Positions 16,976 to 26,093 are shown, counted from the stretch's first letter. The stretch is DNA of 53,115 nucleotides from TA-21 sp036557405 (GCA_036557405.1 DATBHO010000042.1:1-53115), one strand, 5' to 3'. Numbers and translations are program-made. The notes: generated by a model not told the origin, from the letters alone.

Positions 16976-17126
16976 GTAGTATCATATTATTTAGGTAACT
17001 ATAAAATATCCTTTGTTATACAAAAAGGTTTGAATATAAAATCAAATTTACGATTTGGACTATTATATACTAGATAACCTCGAAGTAAGAAAAGATCAGT
17101 CACCATAGATTATAATAGTGCATTTC

Positions 17127-17786
17127 TTACATTTCATCTGAATCACAGTCGACAGTTTTTTCGATTGGCAGTTTCGGCAATTTTGGTTCCTGTAGATTTT
17201 CTACGATTTTCCAGCTATTTGCTAGCTCTACTGCATTAATCTCACAATTAGTAATGATTTTATTTTGATAATTGACAATTGGATTCATTAGATCATGAAA
17301 GTTTGAATGTGCTAATCCAAGCGCATGTCCTATTTCATGTTTCAATACGAGACTCAAAGTATCATTATTTATCAGTTCTTCATTAAAATTTACGGAAATA
17401 CGTATCTTAACCCTTTTAACAAAACCTTTTTCGTCCAGAACGCTAGTAGTTTGTCCAACTGTTTCTTTACCCTTATGATCAAAGTTGATCAAAATATCTG
17501 CCTTGGATGGATCCTGAACTTCTATGAATTTCACATATCTTAATTTGAAGTTCCACTGTTCAAAGGAATTTGTTACCAGGTTAGCTTTTTGGTGGTTTGT
17601 ATTATTTATATGAAATGTCAAAACTGAATCTTTAAGGCTCTTTCCCCAAGTACAACATATCTGCAAAATATTCTGATTACTCTCTAAACTTAAGGATTTG
17701 AATTCAGACAACGACTCAGGGTACGACAAAATTGCTATTATCATGACGAAATTTAGCACGACGCTGAAACTACCGGTTTTATTCAA
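17127..17786 (-). CDS. Secreted matrixin-like zinc metalloprotease
   Basis: A 219-residue exported protein. Residues 1-25 form a signal peptide. The zinc site HEIGHALGLAH is the metzincin motif HExxHxxGxxH, followed by LMNP, a Met-turn typical of M10 matrixins. The predicted Met-turn spacing (about 6 residues) is tight but usual for small archaeal/bacterial matrixins. TTG start at 17786, with GTATAAGG 14-21 bp upstream. It is probably an extracellular protein-processing enzyme; its substrate is unknown. Confidence 0.85.
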   Translation of the reverse strand: MNKTGSFSVVLNFVMIIAILSYPESLSEFKSLSLESNQNILQICCTWGKSLKDSVLTFHINNTNHQKANLVTNSFEQWNFKLRYVKFIEVQDPSKADILINFDHKGKETVGQTTSVLDEKGFVKRVKIRISVNFNEELINNDTLSLVLKHEIGHALGLAHSNFHDLMNPIVNYQNKIITNCEINAVELANSWKIVENLQEPKLPKLPIEKTVDCDSDEM

Positions 17787-17944
17787 CTATACCAAGCAGC
17801 CTTATACTAGATCCTGCACATATTATAATGCTTGATATTTTCAAATACATATAGAACATAGGAAAATAGAGCTAGAGTCACAAGTCCTTATTTTTGATTG
17901 ACTATTGTATTAGATTGAATTAATCAATAACACGGGCCTTAATG

Positions 17945-18412
17945 CTACGCGTAATTTCCCTTAATAGATGATCTAGCACCACATGCCTCGCAGATAAGAA
18001 AGCCCAGTTTCTTTGTCTTCTCCGTTTTTGTGTCGGGACTTTGACAGACTGGACATATGACGTAGTCCCTTACATATCTTTCCAATAGGGCATCAAATGA
18101 TGAGGGTACCTTGCGACCTAGAAAAATGACTCTATCACCGGCGATATATCCTGCAGATGCAAGTTCTTTATTCAGATAAAGTAATATCTTTTCAGGTTCC
18201 CTCCTCAACGCTTTAGGAAATTCCATAAAGTTTCTAAAAATGGTACGCTGCCCTACCCAGATAATTTGGGGTTTAGGAATCTCCAGTCTTGCTGATTCTT
18301 TCTTTGAAGCATGAACCAAATCTCCTTGAATTCTATTCAGGAGGCTTTCATACGATTTATCTACTTTGTCCATACTATTCGCTATATTGAAGGCTTTAAT
18401 GTTCTTTGTCAT
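17945..18412 (-). CDS. eif2b: Translation initiation factor aIF2 beta subunit
   Basis: A 155-residue protein with the aIF2-beta core (IIWVGQRTIFRNFMEFPKALRREPEKILLYLNKEL; shown as separate blocks IIWVGQRT, NFMEFPKAL and EKILLYLNKEL) and the C-terminal zinc ribbon CPVC...CEAC. It forms the aIF2 heterotrimer that delivers initiator tRNA to the small subunit. The N-terminal helix that binds aIF2-gamma is present. Confidence 0.93.
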   Translation of the reverse strand: MTKNIKAFNIANSMDKVDKSYESLLNRIQGDLVHASKKESARLEIPKPQIIWVGQRTIFRNFMEFPKALRREPEKILLYLNKELASAGYIAGDRVIFLGRKVPSSFDALLERYVRDYVICPVCQSPDTKTEKTKKLGFLICEACGARSSIKGNYA

Positions 18413-18502
18413 GAAAGAAAATTAATTTATTTCAGTCATTAGCAACAGAATTTTGAAATTCTAACTAGAAGATCTCTAGTTAATGTTATGACAAGTCCAC
18501 TT

Positions 18503-19102
18503 TCATGACGACTGTTTAAGCCAATGAAAGAAGGGGATTATTGGATCATAATAAGGCAATTTAGTAGAATCTTTGACGTTAAAGCCTAACATGAGCATCC
18601 GCCCCTCTAATTGTTCTACTAGATCTGCTGGTACATCAATACCTCGAAGTGGATTGAATAATTTGAAAAAGTAATCTTGTTTGTAGTACGCAAGATGCCA
18701 GGCGTAACAATCTGATAGAATCGTGGGATCCTTTGAAATTCTTTTAGTTAAATCAAAATTCACCTGCTTATTGACCTGTTTAATATTTGACTCGATCAAA
18801 ATTTGCATTGATCTTTTGTTAAAATTCTCTCTCAACAAGTCTTGGTTCATACTGATGGGATTGTTGGCATAAATTCGAATTTGCCTTGCAAATTGCTCCA
18901 TTGTTTTCCTAGCAATATCTTTAGCATTGGTAATTTCGAGCTCTCCATTTACTTTATGATCCTTTCCAAAAATGTAAAAGGAGGCTATTAAGTCGTCTTT
19001 CTCTGTGAACGGCAAGTTCGTTTTGCCATTAATAAAATTTAACACTCTATACGAAAAGTCGTTAGGGAAAAAGATTCCCATATATGAATCAGAAATAATC
19101 AA
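18503..19102 (-). CDS. Conserved-looking protein of unknown function
   Basis: A 199-residue soluble protein, rich in aromatic and charged residues, without signal peptide or membrane segment. An alternative start is the ATG at 19081 (MGIFFPND). The C-terminal half is notable for aromatic clusters (HLAYYKQDYFFKLF, FFHWL). I recognise no family. It lies between aIF2-beta and the zinc ferredoxin on the same strand. Confidence 0.65.
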   Translation of the reverse strand: MIISDSYMGIFFPNDFSYRVLNFINGKTNLPFTEKDDLIASFYIFGKDHKVNGELEITNAKDIARKTMEQFARQIRIYANNPISMNQDLLRENFNKRSMQILIESNIKQVNKQVNFDLTKRISKDPTILSDCYAWHLAYYKQDYFFKLFNPLRGIDVPADLVEQLEGRMLMLGFNVKDSTKLPYYDPIIPFFHWLKQSS

Positions 19103-19136
19103 GACTAGTATTTGTACAAGTTAACTCAACGGAAAT

Positions 19137-19177
19137 AGTAAAAATATAGTTTATGGAAAAAATGAGGAAAAAAATTT
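19137..19177 (-). terminator. T-rich terminator after the zinc ferredoxin gene
   Basis: Directly after the ferredoxin stop the minus strand reads several long T-runs, with GGAAA/TTTCC arms around the first. This is the poly-U pattern of archaeal intrinsic termination. Confidence 0.5.
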
Positions 19178-19178
19178 C

Positions 19179-19715
19179 CTAGTGCGCATGTGGTGGAGGT
19201 GCACTACCCTTCGACAATGCTTCATTGAACGTACCTGCAGCCTTTTCATGAAATTCAAGTGATGATTGATCTACTTTCACAGCTTGTGGTGGACAAACTG
19301 ATACACAGGCCATACACCAAATGCAGTCGTGTTCACGAATTGCATCCGCCTTGTCTGTATAATCTTTACGCTCTTCTTTCACAGTACTGCCTGTACCATT
19401 CCATGTCTGTTTTGTTGCTTCCGTAGCAGGTACATCATGTTCTGTTCGATACCACTGGAATACCTGTACTGGACATGCTTCGATACAAGCACCATCAGCT
19501 ACACACGAATCCCAATCGACTGCTACCATGGTACCGCTTACACCAAGAGGTACTATTTGTTCACCCCTAGCAGCATAGGCAGCTTTTACTTCTTCGTTTT
19601 CTGCAGCCTCAGCAACTTTTCCTGGTCCCCACATGAAATGGAAATGTTCGCCGTCTGCAAGGTCTATCTTTCCAGAAACTTGATGATTTTTTGGAAAATC
19701 CGGATCTATAGGCAT
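19179..19715 (-). CDS. zfx: Zinc-type dicluster ferredoxin
   Basis: A 178-residue electron carrier. The N-terminus (MPIDPDFPKNHQ) and a His-containing extension resemble the zinc-containing ferredoxins of Sulfolobus. Two cluster motifs follow: C-x5-C-x3-CP (CVADGACIEACP) and C-x2-C-x2-C-x3-CP (CIWCMACVSVCP). An acidic insert separates them, longer than in Sulfolobus, and a His/Pro tail ends the protein. I start it at ATG 19715 because a strong TATA box lies about 30 bp upstream and homology begins there; the longer frame to 19811 would run through the promoter. Likely the main low-potential carrier, e.g. for 2-oxoacid oxidoreductases. Confidence 0.9.
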   Translation of the reverse strand: MPIDPDFPKNHQVSGKIDLADGEHFHFMWGPGKVAEAAENEEVKAAYAARGEQIVPLGVSGTMVAVDWDSCVADGACIEACPVQVFQWYRTEHDVPATEATKQTWNGTGSTVKEERKDYTDKADAIREHDCIWCMACVSVCPPQAVKVDQSSLEFHEKAAGTFNEALSKGSAPPPHAH

Positions 19716-19741
19716 GTTTATCGCTTTGATCTTTGTCTGAA

Positions 19742-19753
19742 TATTATATAAAC
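19742..19753 (-). promoter_or_regulatory. TATA box of the ferredoxin gene
   Basis: GTTTATATAATA on the minus strand, 27-38 bp ahead of ATG 19715; it fixes the start codon. Confidence 0.6.
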
Positions 19754-19868
19754 CATATGTGTAAACGCTGATCAAGGCGTAAATCGATGGGTCTAATTGT
19801 TTAAAAATCAATGTGGATTAAAATTTGCGATCAAACTATTGGGGGTTTGTTTTAATGACATATCATTA

Positions 19869-20978
19869 CTAAGATTTAATGGCCTCTACAACTTTGCTGG
19901 CGATAAACTCTATGTCATTTTCTGTTACAGATGGATGTACGGGTAGTGAGAGGACCCTCTTCGAAGCCCATTCAGTATTTTCAAGTTCTCCATTACAGAA
20001 TTTTGAATAGTATGGAGTCTGATGGACTGGTGGATCATAATAGACGGTTGCACCGATTCCATTGTCGTTTAAAAATTTTTTCACTCTGTCTCGATTCTTA
20101 ATCAATGCCACAGTATACAGATACCAATTATATTTTACTCTCTTATCATCTTGTGGAAGAACTATGTATTTGCGGGCAATTCTATCATTTAATAGACCTC
20201 CTAACTTCTTTGCATTTACGGTCCTTTTTTCCAACATCGATCGAATTTTTTTCATCTGAGCTTTTGCGATTGCTGCAGAAATTTCTGGTAATCGCATATT
20301 GAATCCGACTATTCGTGTATCATAACCACTTACCATTCCATGATTTCTTATCATTCTCAGGATTTCTGCATATTCATCGCTATTCGTTGTGATTGCACCT
20401 CCCTCTCCTGATGTCAAGACTTTAGATGCATACATGCTAAAACAGCCCATTTGGCCAAGTGTCCCTGTCTGTTTTCCATTATATAAGGATCCTAAGGACT
20501 GGCAGGCATCCTCTATTACAATTAGGGAATGTTTGCTTGCAATTTCAACTATTTCATCCATCTTCACTGGATGACCATATAAATGCACAGGGATTATTGC
20601 TCTTGTTTTCTTGGTAATTTTTTTTTCAAGATCAAGAGGGTTCATTGTATAGGTATTTTTTTCAATATCCACGAACACTGGTTTGGCCCCTGTACATGAC
20701 ACCGAATTTGCGGTCGCAACAAACGTAAATGAAGGAATCAAAATTTCATCCGTTTCTTTAATCCCTGCCGCAAGAATAGATGCATGTAAAGCTGCTGTAC
20801 CAGAATTCACTGCAATAGCATGCTTGACATGCAGGAAATCAGCCAATAACCCTTCAAAATCCTGAACCCTTTTCCCGCCAGAGTTAGATGCAGAAGTTAA
20901 AATTCCCTCATCCAACACCTTAAGAATTTCCTGTCGTTCATTTTCATCAATTTGTGGTTTATTAATTGGTATCATCAA
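19869..20978 (-). CDS. DegT/DnrJ/EryC1/StrS-family sugar aminotransferase
   Basis: A 369-residue PLP-dependent aminotransferase of the nucleotide-sugar type. The PLP lysine lies in SMYASKVLTSGEGGAI, preceded by VIEDACQSLGS, and the N-terminus INKPQIDENERQEILKVL is typical. Family members aminate 3- or 4-keto sugars for surface glycans; the exact substrate is unclear. Partner sugar genes are not adjacent, though a polysaccharide cluster occurs 10 kb downstream. Confidence 0.9.
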   Translation of the reverse strand: MMIPINKPQIDENERQEILKVLDEGILTSASNSGGKRVQDFEGLLADFLHVKHAIAVNSGTAALHASILAAGIKETDEILIPSFTFVATANSVSCTGAKPVFVDIEKNTYTMNPLDLEKKITKKTRAIIPVHLYGHPVKMDEIVEIASKHSLIVIEDACQSLGSLYNGKQTGTLGQMGCFSMYASKVLTSGEGGAITTNSDEYAEILRMIRNHGMVSGYDTRIVGFNMRLPEISAAIAKAQMKKIRSMLEKRTVNAKKLGGLLNDRIARKYIVLPQDDKRVKYNWYLYTVALIKNRDRVKKFLNDNGIGATVYYDPPVHQTPYYSKFCNGELENTEWASKRVLSLPVHPSVTENDIEFIASKVVEAIKS

Positions 20979-21060
20979 TGGCTCACTAAACTAACGATCA
21001 CTATCATACAAAATAATGCGCCATTTATAATCAAAACGCCTCAGTCAATCCTATTCGTGC

Positions 21061-21069
21061 TATTTAAAC
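21061..21069 (+). promoter_or_regulatory. TATA box of tRNA-Ser
   Basis: TATTTAAAC lies about 35-42 bp upstream of the mature tRNA 5' end, allowing a short leader removed by RNase P. Confidence 0.4.
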
Positions 21070-21121
21070 AAATAAAAATAAGAGATATTCCAAGAAATTC
21101 AAGCAGATGTGGCAGAGTGGT

Positions 21122-21144
21122 CTTCTTATATTTAAGAACACAAT
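21122..21144 (+). other. Probable non-canonical intron in the tRNA-Ser D-loop
   Basis: The D-loop would be about 30 nt without splicing. The insertion holds a 6-bp hairpin TTCTTA-TATT-TAAGAA (21123-21138) and exon GTG (21117-21119) can pair with CAC (21139-21141), leaving a 3-nt bulge, as in relaxed bulge-helix-bulge splicing motifs. Exact boundaries are uncertain by a few bases. Confidence 0.65.
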
Positions 21145-21161
21145 AATGCGTCGGCCTTGAG

Positions 21162-21175
21162 TTAGGCCGAAAGAA
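21162..21175 (+). other. Probable canonical-position intron in the tRNA-Ser anticodon loop
   Basis: A 14-nt insertion between about positions 37 and 38, the usual archaeal intron site. Its GGCCGA can compete with the true 3' anticodon strand GCCGA for pairing with TCGGC, so the precursor and the mature RNA differ in fold. A one-base shift of the boundaries (21161-21174) is equally possible. Confidence 0.7.
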
Positions 21176-21307
21176 AGCCGATTCGCCTTCGGGCGAGCAG
21201 GAGTTCAAATCTCCTCATCTGCGTTATGATTTGCCAAATAATTTCCAGGAGCTATCTAATGATGTAATCAAATAAGAATTGAATAGAATTATAAAAAATC
21301 AAGTCTA

Positions 21308-22435
21308 ATGCACGATATGGATAGAAGACAGCTAATTCGCCTGGTTATTCCTTCTGCCCTTGTTATAATTGTAAGCATATTTACCATGAAATTTTCGCCA
21401 TCTGAAACCTTGGTGCCCTTACCATCACCAGTATCGAATTCAAGTAACTTGTCAAATAGTAAGGGAGTAGAAATTGTTGCACGAGGATTACAAGCGCCAA
21501 GGGCTATCGATATAGCTGATGATGGTAGAATTTTCTTTACTGAAAAACATGGGAGTATTAGAGTTATTGAAAACGGTACCCTCTTATCAGAACCGGTTGG
21601 GGACATCAAGGTTGAGAACCTTGGAGATGCCGGTTTATTAGGTATTACATTACATCCAAATTTTACTAAAAATCATTTGTTTTATGTATACTATACGTAT
21701 TCGAACGGCACAGGATTATTCAATAAAGTCTTAATGCTTCAAGAAAGCAAGAATAGAATAATTGATTCTAGGACAATACTGGATGGTATCCCAGGAAGTG
21801 AGTTTCGTGATGGTGGACGGATTAAATTTGGTCCTGATCGAATGTTGTATATTTCAACAGGAGATGCTTCAATGCCTAAATTATCTCAGGACTTGAATTC
21901 TCTGGCAGGTAAAATTCTTAGAGTTAATGGAGACGGAACCATCCCAACAGACAATCCATTTTCAGACTCACCGGTGTATGCTTATGGATTTAGAAATGTC
22001 CAAGGACTTACATGGGATCCTGAGAACAGAGAACTGTACGCTTCTGACCTAGGTGGAGCAGGCAATGATGAAATAAATTTGGTATCACCAGGCAAAAATT
22101 ATGGTTGGCCCAATGAGGAATGTAATAAAAATACCAAAAACACTGCACCCTTGCTTTGTTACAATCCATCTTTAGAACCTTCCGGAATTACCCTTGCGTC
22201 ATCAAATAAACTAGGATACAAGAATCAACTCATTATTGCCACTCTAAAGGGCTCACACTTAAGGGATATTGATTTTAAAACAGGTAACCAGAATACCATA
22301 CTTGTTGGTTATGGTCGTCTTAGTGATGTTATTGAATCTCGAGATGGATCAATTTTTGTTCTTACGAGCAATACCGATGGGAATGGCCTGCCACAACAGG
22401 GCGATGACAAAATATTAAGGCTCACACGATCATAG
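21308..22435 (+). CDS. Exported PQQ-type sugar dehydrogenase (GSDH family)
   Basis: A 375-residue protein with an N-terminal membrane anchor or signal (residues about 8-28) and a six-bladed propeller of the glucose/sorbosone dehydrogenase family. Visible signatures: LGDAGLLGITLHP, RDGGRIKFGPD.LYISTGD, AYGFRNVQGLTWDP, and LGGAGNDEINLV. It would oxidise an aldose outside the cell; whether the archaeon supplies PQQ cannot be told here. The next gene starts 11 bp later, suggesting a shared transcript. Confidence 0.85.
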   Translation: MHDMDRRQLIRLVIPSALVIIVSIFTMKFSPSETLVPLPSPVSNSSNLSNSKGVEIVARGLQAPRAIDIADDGRIFFTEKHGSIRVIENGTLLSEPVGDIKVENLGDAGLLGITLHPNFTKNHLFYVYYTYSNGTGLFNKVLMLQESKNRIIDSRTILDGIPGSEFRDGGRIKFGPDRMLYISTGDASMPKLSQDLNSLAGKILRVNGDGTIPTDNPFSDSPVYAYGFRNVQGLTWDPENRELYASDLGGAGNDEINLVSPGKNYGWPNEECNKNTKNTAPLLCYNPSLEPSGITLASSNKLGYKNQLIIATLKGSHLRDIDFKTGNQNTILVGYGRLSDVIESRDGSIFVLTSNTDGNGLPQQGDDKILRLTRS

Positions 22436-22446
22436 TAAACGTACCA

Positions 22447-23709
22447 ATGATCAAAGAAAGGAAATTCTATGAAATGAGCCTTGCCCAGAAATTATCATTA
22501 GTTGCATCAAAAACCAATCTTACAAAAAATGAAATTTCGACTGCCGTAAATCAACCATTATCCTTTGATAAAATTGACAGAATGGTTGAAAATGCGATAG
22601 GAGTCTTTTCACTCCCCCTTGGCATAGCAACAAATTTTCTAATTAATGGAAAAGACTACCTAGTTCCTATGGCCATTGAAGAACCGTCTGTTGTCGCAGC
22701 AGCAAGTCATTCGGCAAAACTAGCAAAGTCTACTGGAGGGTTCAAGGCATGTGCTGGTAGTTCTATTATGAGAGGTCAGATTCAAGTAATTAGCCTGTCA
22801 AATTTCAAGAGAGCCATTGGTATTATTTCAAAGAGCAAGGATTCGCTACTCAGTATTGCTAATTCATGTTCAAAAAATGTCAGGGCGGTAGATCTCAAAA
22901 CAAGAGTTATTAAAAATGAGATTGATAATCGTAAAATGCTTGTGGCAGAACTGTATGTTGATTGTAAGGATGCAATGGGCGCTAATACAATAAATTCAAT
23001 GTGCGAACTATTGGGTCCTGAAATAGAAAGAAAGACAAATGGTAAGGTTATACTGAAAATACTTTCCAATTATGCTACAGAAAGAATCGCTACAAGCAAA
23101 GTAACTTTCAAGAAAGAACAACTTGGCGGAGCGGAAATAGTTGACAGGATCCTGTCTGGGTTTGCTTTTGCCTTTTCTGATCCCCACAGGGCGGTAACTC
23201 ATAACAAAGGGATAATGAACGGAATAGATGCAGTTTCAATTGCAACAGGTCAAGATTTTCGCGCCATAGAAGCTGCCGCCCATGCCTATGCATCTAGAGA
23301 TGGAAAGTACCGAACCCTTACCACCTTCTCAAAGTCATCTAATGGTGATCTACTGGGGAGAATTGAAATTCCTCTGTCAGTTGGCATTGTAGGCGGAATA
23401 TCTACAGTTCATCCTGTTGCGAAAATGTGTCTGAAAATATTAGGAGTAAAATCAGCTGGTGAATTAGCATGTATCATCGCATCAGTTGGACTTGCTCAAA
23501 ATTTTGCAGCAATCAGGGCTTTAGCTACAGAAGGGATTCAAAAGGGACATATGAAATTACATGCAAAGAATATTGCTGTAGCGGCGGGAGCAACTGGTAA
23601 ATTAGTTGAAATTGTATCTGATACCATGTATAGACAGTCGAACATAAATTTGAACAGTGCGAGGTCAATTCTACATGAGTTGCAAGATAGAGTGTCCGGT
23701 TCAACCTAG
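22447..23709 (+). CDS. hmgA: 3-hydroxy-3-methylglutaryl-CoA reductase, class II
   Basis: A 420-residue enzyme making mevalonate for archaeal lipid side chains. Motifs are those of class II (bacterial-type) HMG-CoA reductase: EEPSVVAAASHSAKLAK, DAMGANTINSMCE, THNKGIMNGIDAV, TGQDFRAIEAAAH and the catalytic His region EGIQKGHMKLHAKNIA. The class I signature DAMGMN is not present. Full length. It follows the sugar dehydrogenase closely and precedes the his operon. Confidence 0.9.
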   Translation: MIKERKFYEMSLAQKLSLVASKTNLTKNEISTAVNQPLSFDKIDRMVENAIGVFSLPLGIATNFLINGKDYLVPMAIEEPSVVAAASHSAKLAKSTGGFKACAGSSIMRGQIQVISLSNFKRAIGIISKSKDSLLSIANSCSKNVRAVDLKTRVIKNEIDNRKMLVAELYVDCKDAMGANTINSMCELLGPEIERKTNGKVILKILSNYATERIATSKVTFKKEQLGGAEIVDRILSGFAFAFSDPHRAVTHNKGIMNGIDAVSIATGQDFRAIEAAAHAYASRDGKYRTLTTFSKSSNGDLLGRIEIPLSVGIVGGISTVHPVAKMCLKILGVKSAGELACIIASVGLAQNFAAIRALATEGIQKGHMKLHAKNIAVAAGATGKLVEIVSDTMYRQSNINLNSARSILHELQDRVSGST

Positions 23710-23798
23710 AACGTTTTATAAATAATTTTGAGGAATTTTTCATTTAATTTATCAAAATAATCGTCAGAGAAGAGTTCCCTACAAATGATATTTCAATA

Positions 23799-23808
23799 GA
23801 AATATATC
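23799..23808 (+). promoter_or_regulatory. TATA box of the his operon
   Basis: GAAATATATC lies 28-37 bp upstream of the hisG ATG at 23836. Confidence 0.4.
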
Positions 23809-23835
23809 TCATTAAAAAGATCCTTCGGATGAGAG

Positions 23836-24813
23836 ATGGCAACAGTAAAATTTGCGATACCAAAGGGCAGTATCGAAGATGCAACGTTCAAGATTCTTGA
23901 AGAAGCATGGCAACCCGTCAAGGGTCGTGGAAGAACCTACAGAGTTAAGCTTAGTGATCCTGAGATAGAAGTAAAAGTATTGAGACCACAAGAGATCCCT
24001 ACATATGTACAAGAGGGATTTTATGATATAGGAATTACTGGTAAAGATTGGATTGCTGAGGCAAGTGCGGACGTCAAGATCTTACTAGATCTAGAATATG
24101 GTCAAGTAAATCAAGTCATTGCGATTCCGGAAAATTTTGAATATAACAATTTAACTGAATTAATAGAAGGTTTCGCAAAACAGAAACGTACACTAAGAAT
24201 TTCATCTGAATACCTTACTACTACTTCAGCTCTCATACGTTCTAACATATCATACCAAAAATATTACGGTGATGTTAGACCAATGATCATTACACCGTGG
24301 TTGAGGATTGGTGAAAATAAAATGGTTGAAATCTTTCTATCCTTTGGTGCGACCGAAGCCAAACCCCCCGAAGATGTAGATGCCATTTGTGATATAACAG
24401 AAACTGGAACGACACTAGTTCAAAACAACCTAAAGCTTATAGAAACCGTTGCACAATCAAGCGCTCAATTAATTGCAAACAAGAATTCATTAGAAGACAA
24501 AATAAAAGCTGAAAAAATTGCAGACATACTTGCACTTGTAAAGGGAGTTGTTGAAGCAAGGAAAAAACTTCATATTTTTGTTAATGTGAAGGAAGAGAAC
24601 CTTCAGAAATTGTTGGAAAGCTTGCCGGCCCTAAAAAGACCCACAATTAGCAAATTGAGTGAAGAAGGTTGGTACGGTGTTAATACGGTCATAGATAAAA
24701 ATGAGTTCATAAAAATGGTTCCAAAGATGAGAGAGATAGCACAGGGACTTGTAGTCATGCAACCAAAGCAAATACTTCCATTAGAGGAACTAAAACAGGT
24801 TATGGATAAGTGA
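23836..24813 (+). CDS. hisG: ATP phosphoribosyltransferase, long form
   Basis: First step of histidine synthesis. 325 residues, the long HisG with a C-terminal ACT-like domain for histidine feedback (from about residue 235, ending AQGLVVMQPKQILPLEELK). The catalytic part shows IGITGKDW and the PRPP loop ICDITETGTTL. The C-terminal domain means it does not need HisZ. The stop overlaps the GTG start of hisD. Confidence 0.95.
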   Translation: MATVKFAIPKGSIEDATFKILEEAWQPVKGRGRTYRVKLSDPEIEVKVLRPQEIPTYVQEGFYDIGITGKDWIAEASADVKILLDLEYGQVNQVIAIPENFEYNNLTELIEGFAKQKRTLRISSEYLTTTSALIRSNISYQKYYGDVRPMIITPWLRIGENKMVEIFLSFGATEAKPPEDVDAICDITETGTTLVQNNLKLIETVAQSSAQLIANKNSLEDKIKAEKIADILALVKGVVEARKKLHIFVNVKEENLQKLLESLPALKRPTISKLSEEGWYGVNTVIDKNEFIKMVPKMREIAQGLVVMQPKQILPLEELKQVMDK

Positions 24814-26093
24814 TTAAAAAAATAAAGGTAAAGAATGGAACTAAAGAAGCAACACAGATTCGTTGTTTGAATCCTATACCCGATAAAAATCTCATTGTTG
24901 AAAAGATTATTGATGACGTTATTAAATTTGGTGATATTGCACTAATGAAATATACTAAAAAATACGATAAAGTAAAAATCGATTCTATTTTAGTTGATAA
25001 AGAAGAATTTAAAAACGCTTACCAACAGGTAACATTGAATCAACTGAAATCTCTTAAAAGGAGTAAGAAGCTACTTGAAAAGAATGAAAAAATGCTACTA
25101 CGACGATTAACTGGAATCATATCATCAGAAGATGGAGTCAAAATTGAACGAGCTGTTAAGCCCATAGACAGTGTTGGATGCTACGTCCCTGGAGGTAAAG
25201 CACGATATCCAAGCACGTTGATAATGTGTGCGATTCCTGCAATTATTGCAGATGTTAACAGAATAGCGGTAGTAAGTCCACCTATGAAAAATGGTAATAT
25301 AGATCCACTAACACTTGTTGCTGCGGATATTTGTGGTATTGAGGAAGTCTATAAAGTGGGTGGTGCCCAAGCAGTGGCAGCCCTAGCGTATGGAACTAAA
25401 ACAATAAAGAAGGTTGATAAAATTGTGGGTCCGGGGGGTTTATATGTTAACATTGCAAAATCTCTGGTTAGCAATAACACTGCTATTGATATGATAGCTG
25501 GTCCAACCGAGCTTATAATATATGCGGATTATACATCTAATCCCAGTTTTGTGGTCAGGGATTTGATTTCCCAAGCAGAACATAGTCAGGACACAATTTG
25601 TGGTATAGTTACTACTTCAAGTGAGCTGATTGGAAAATTAGAAAATGAAATTACTAAGGCATTAAATAGTTCCTTACCAAGATTGGATATAGTTTCAAAA
25701 AGTTTTAAGAATAATGCCTTTATAGCATTGTGTGATACAGAAGAGAGAGCTATATTATTCATTAACGAATTAGCACCCGAACATCTTGAAGTTTTGACCG
25801 AAAATCCTAAAAAATTCGCTTCTAAAATTAGTACTGCAGGTGTGATATTGTTAGGAAAGTATAGTCCTTCCGCGGCAAGCGATTATTGTCTTGGTTCAAA
25901 TCATGTGTTACCAACTATGGAATTTGGTAAATCTAAATCTTCACTATCTGTACTTGACTTTATGAAATTAGTTAACCAAATTAAAGTAACAAAAAAAGGT
26001 CTTCAATCAATTCGACAATGTGTGAAGGAATTATCGCTAGCTGAAGGTTTACCAAACCATTATACTGCTGTGGAAGAGAGGTTCAAGAATTAA
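24810..26093 (+). CDS. hisD: Histidinol dehydrogenase
   Basis: A 427-residue zinc NAD enzyme performing the last two oxidations. Motifs GPGGLYVNIAK, AGPTELIIYAD and QAEHSQDT (Gln/His zinc ligands) and LAPEHLEVL are visible. The GTG start overlaps the hisG stop (GTGA), implying translational coupling. Confidence 0.95.
   Translation: MIKKIKVKNGTKEATQIRCLNPIPDKNLIVEKIIDDVIKFGDIALMKYTKKYDKVKIDSILVDKEEFKNAYQQVTLNQLKSLKRSKKLLEKNEKMLLRRLTGIISSEDGVKIERAVKPIDSVGCYVPGGKARYPSTLIMCAIPAIIADVNRIAVVSPPMKNGNIDPLTLVAADICGIEEVYKVGGAQAVAALAYGTKTIKKVDKIVGPGGLYVNIAKSLVSNNTAIDMIAGPTELIIYADYTSNPSFVVRDLISQAEHSQDTICGIVTTSSELIGKLENEITKALNSSLPRLDIVSKSFKNNAFIALCDTEERAILFINELAPEHLEVLTENPKKFASKISTAGVILLGKYSPSAASDYCLGSNHVLPTMEFGKSKSSLSVLDFMKLVNQIKVTKKGLQSIRQCVKELSLAEGLPNHYTAVEERFKN

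Larger units (their letters stand above)
21103..21223 (+). tRNA. tRNA-Ser (anticodon UGA) with two probable introns
   Basis: Class II tRNA: acceptor GCAGATG/CATCTGC, D-stem GCA/TGC, anticodon stem TCGGC/GCCGA, anticodon TGA (21158-21160), long variable arm CGCC-TTCG-GGCG, T-stem AGGAG/CTCCT with loop TTCAAAT, discriminator G. The gene is 121 nt; two insertions must be removed to fold it: about 23 nt in the D-loop (21122-21144) and about 14 nt at the anticodon 3' side (near 21162-21175). Removing both leaves 84 nt, a normal tRNA-Ser. UGA and G73 fit Ser rather than Leu. No encoded CCA. Confidence 0.88.

Noticed and set aside
19716..19811. N-terminal extension of the ferredoxin gene (start at 19811)
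   Set aside because: The extension runs through the TATA box at 19742-19753, and homology with zinc ferredoxins begins at 19715.
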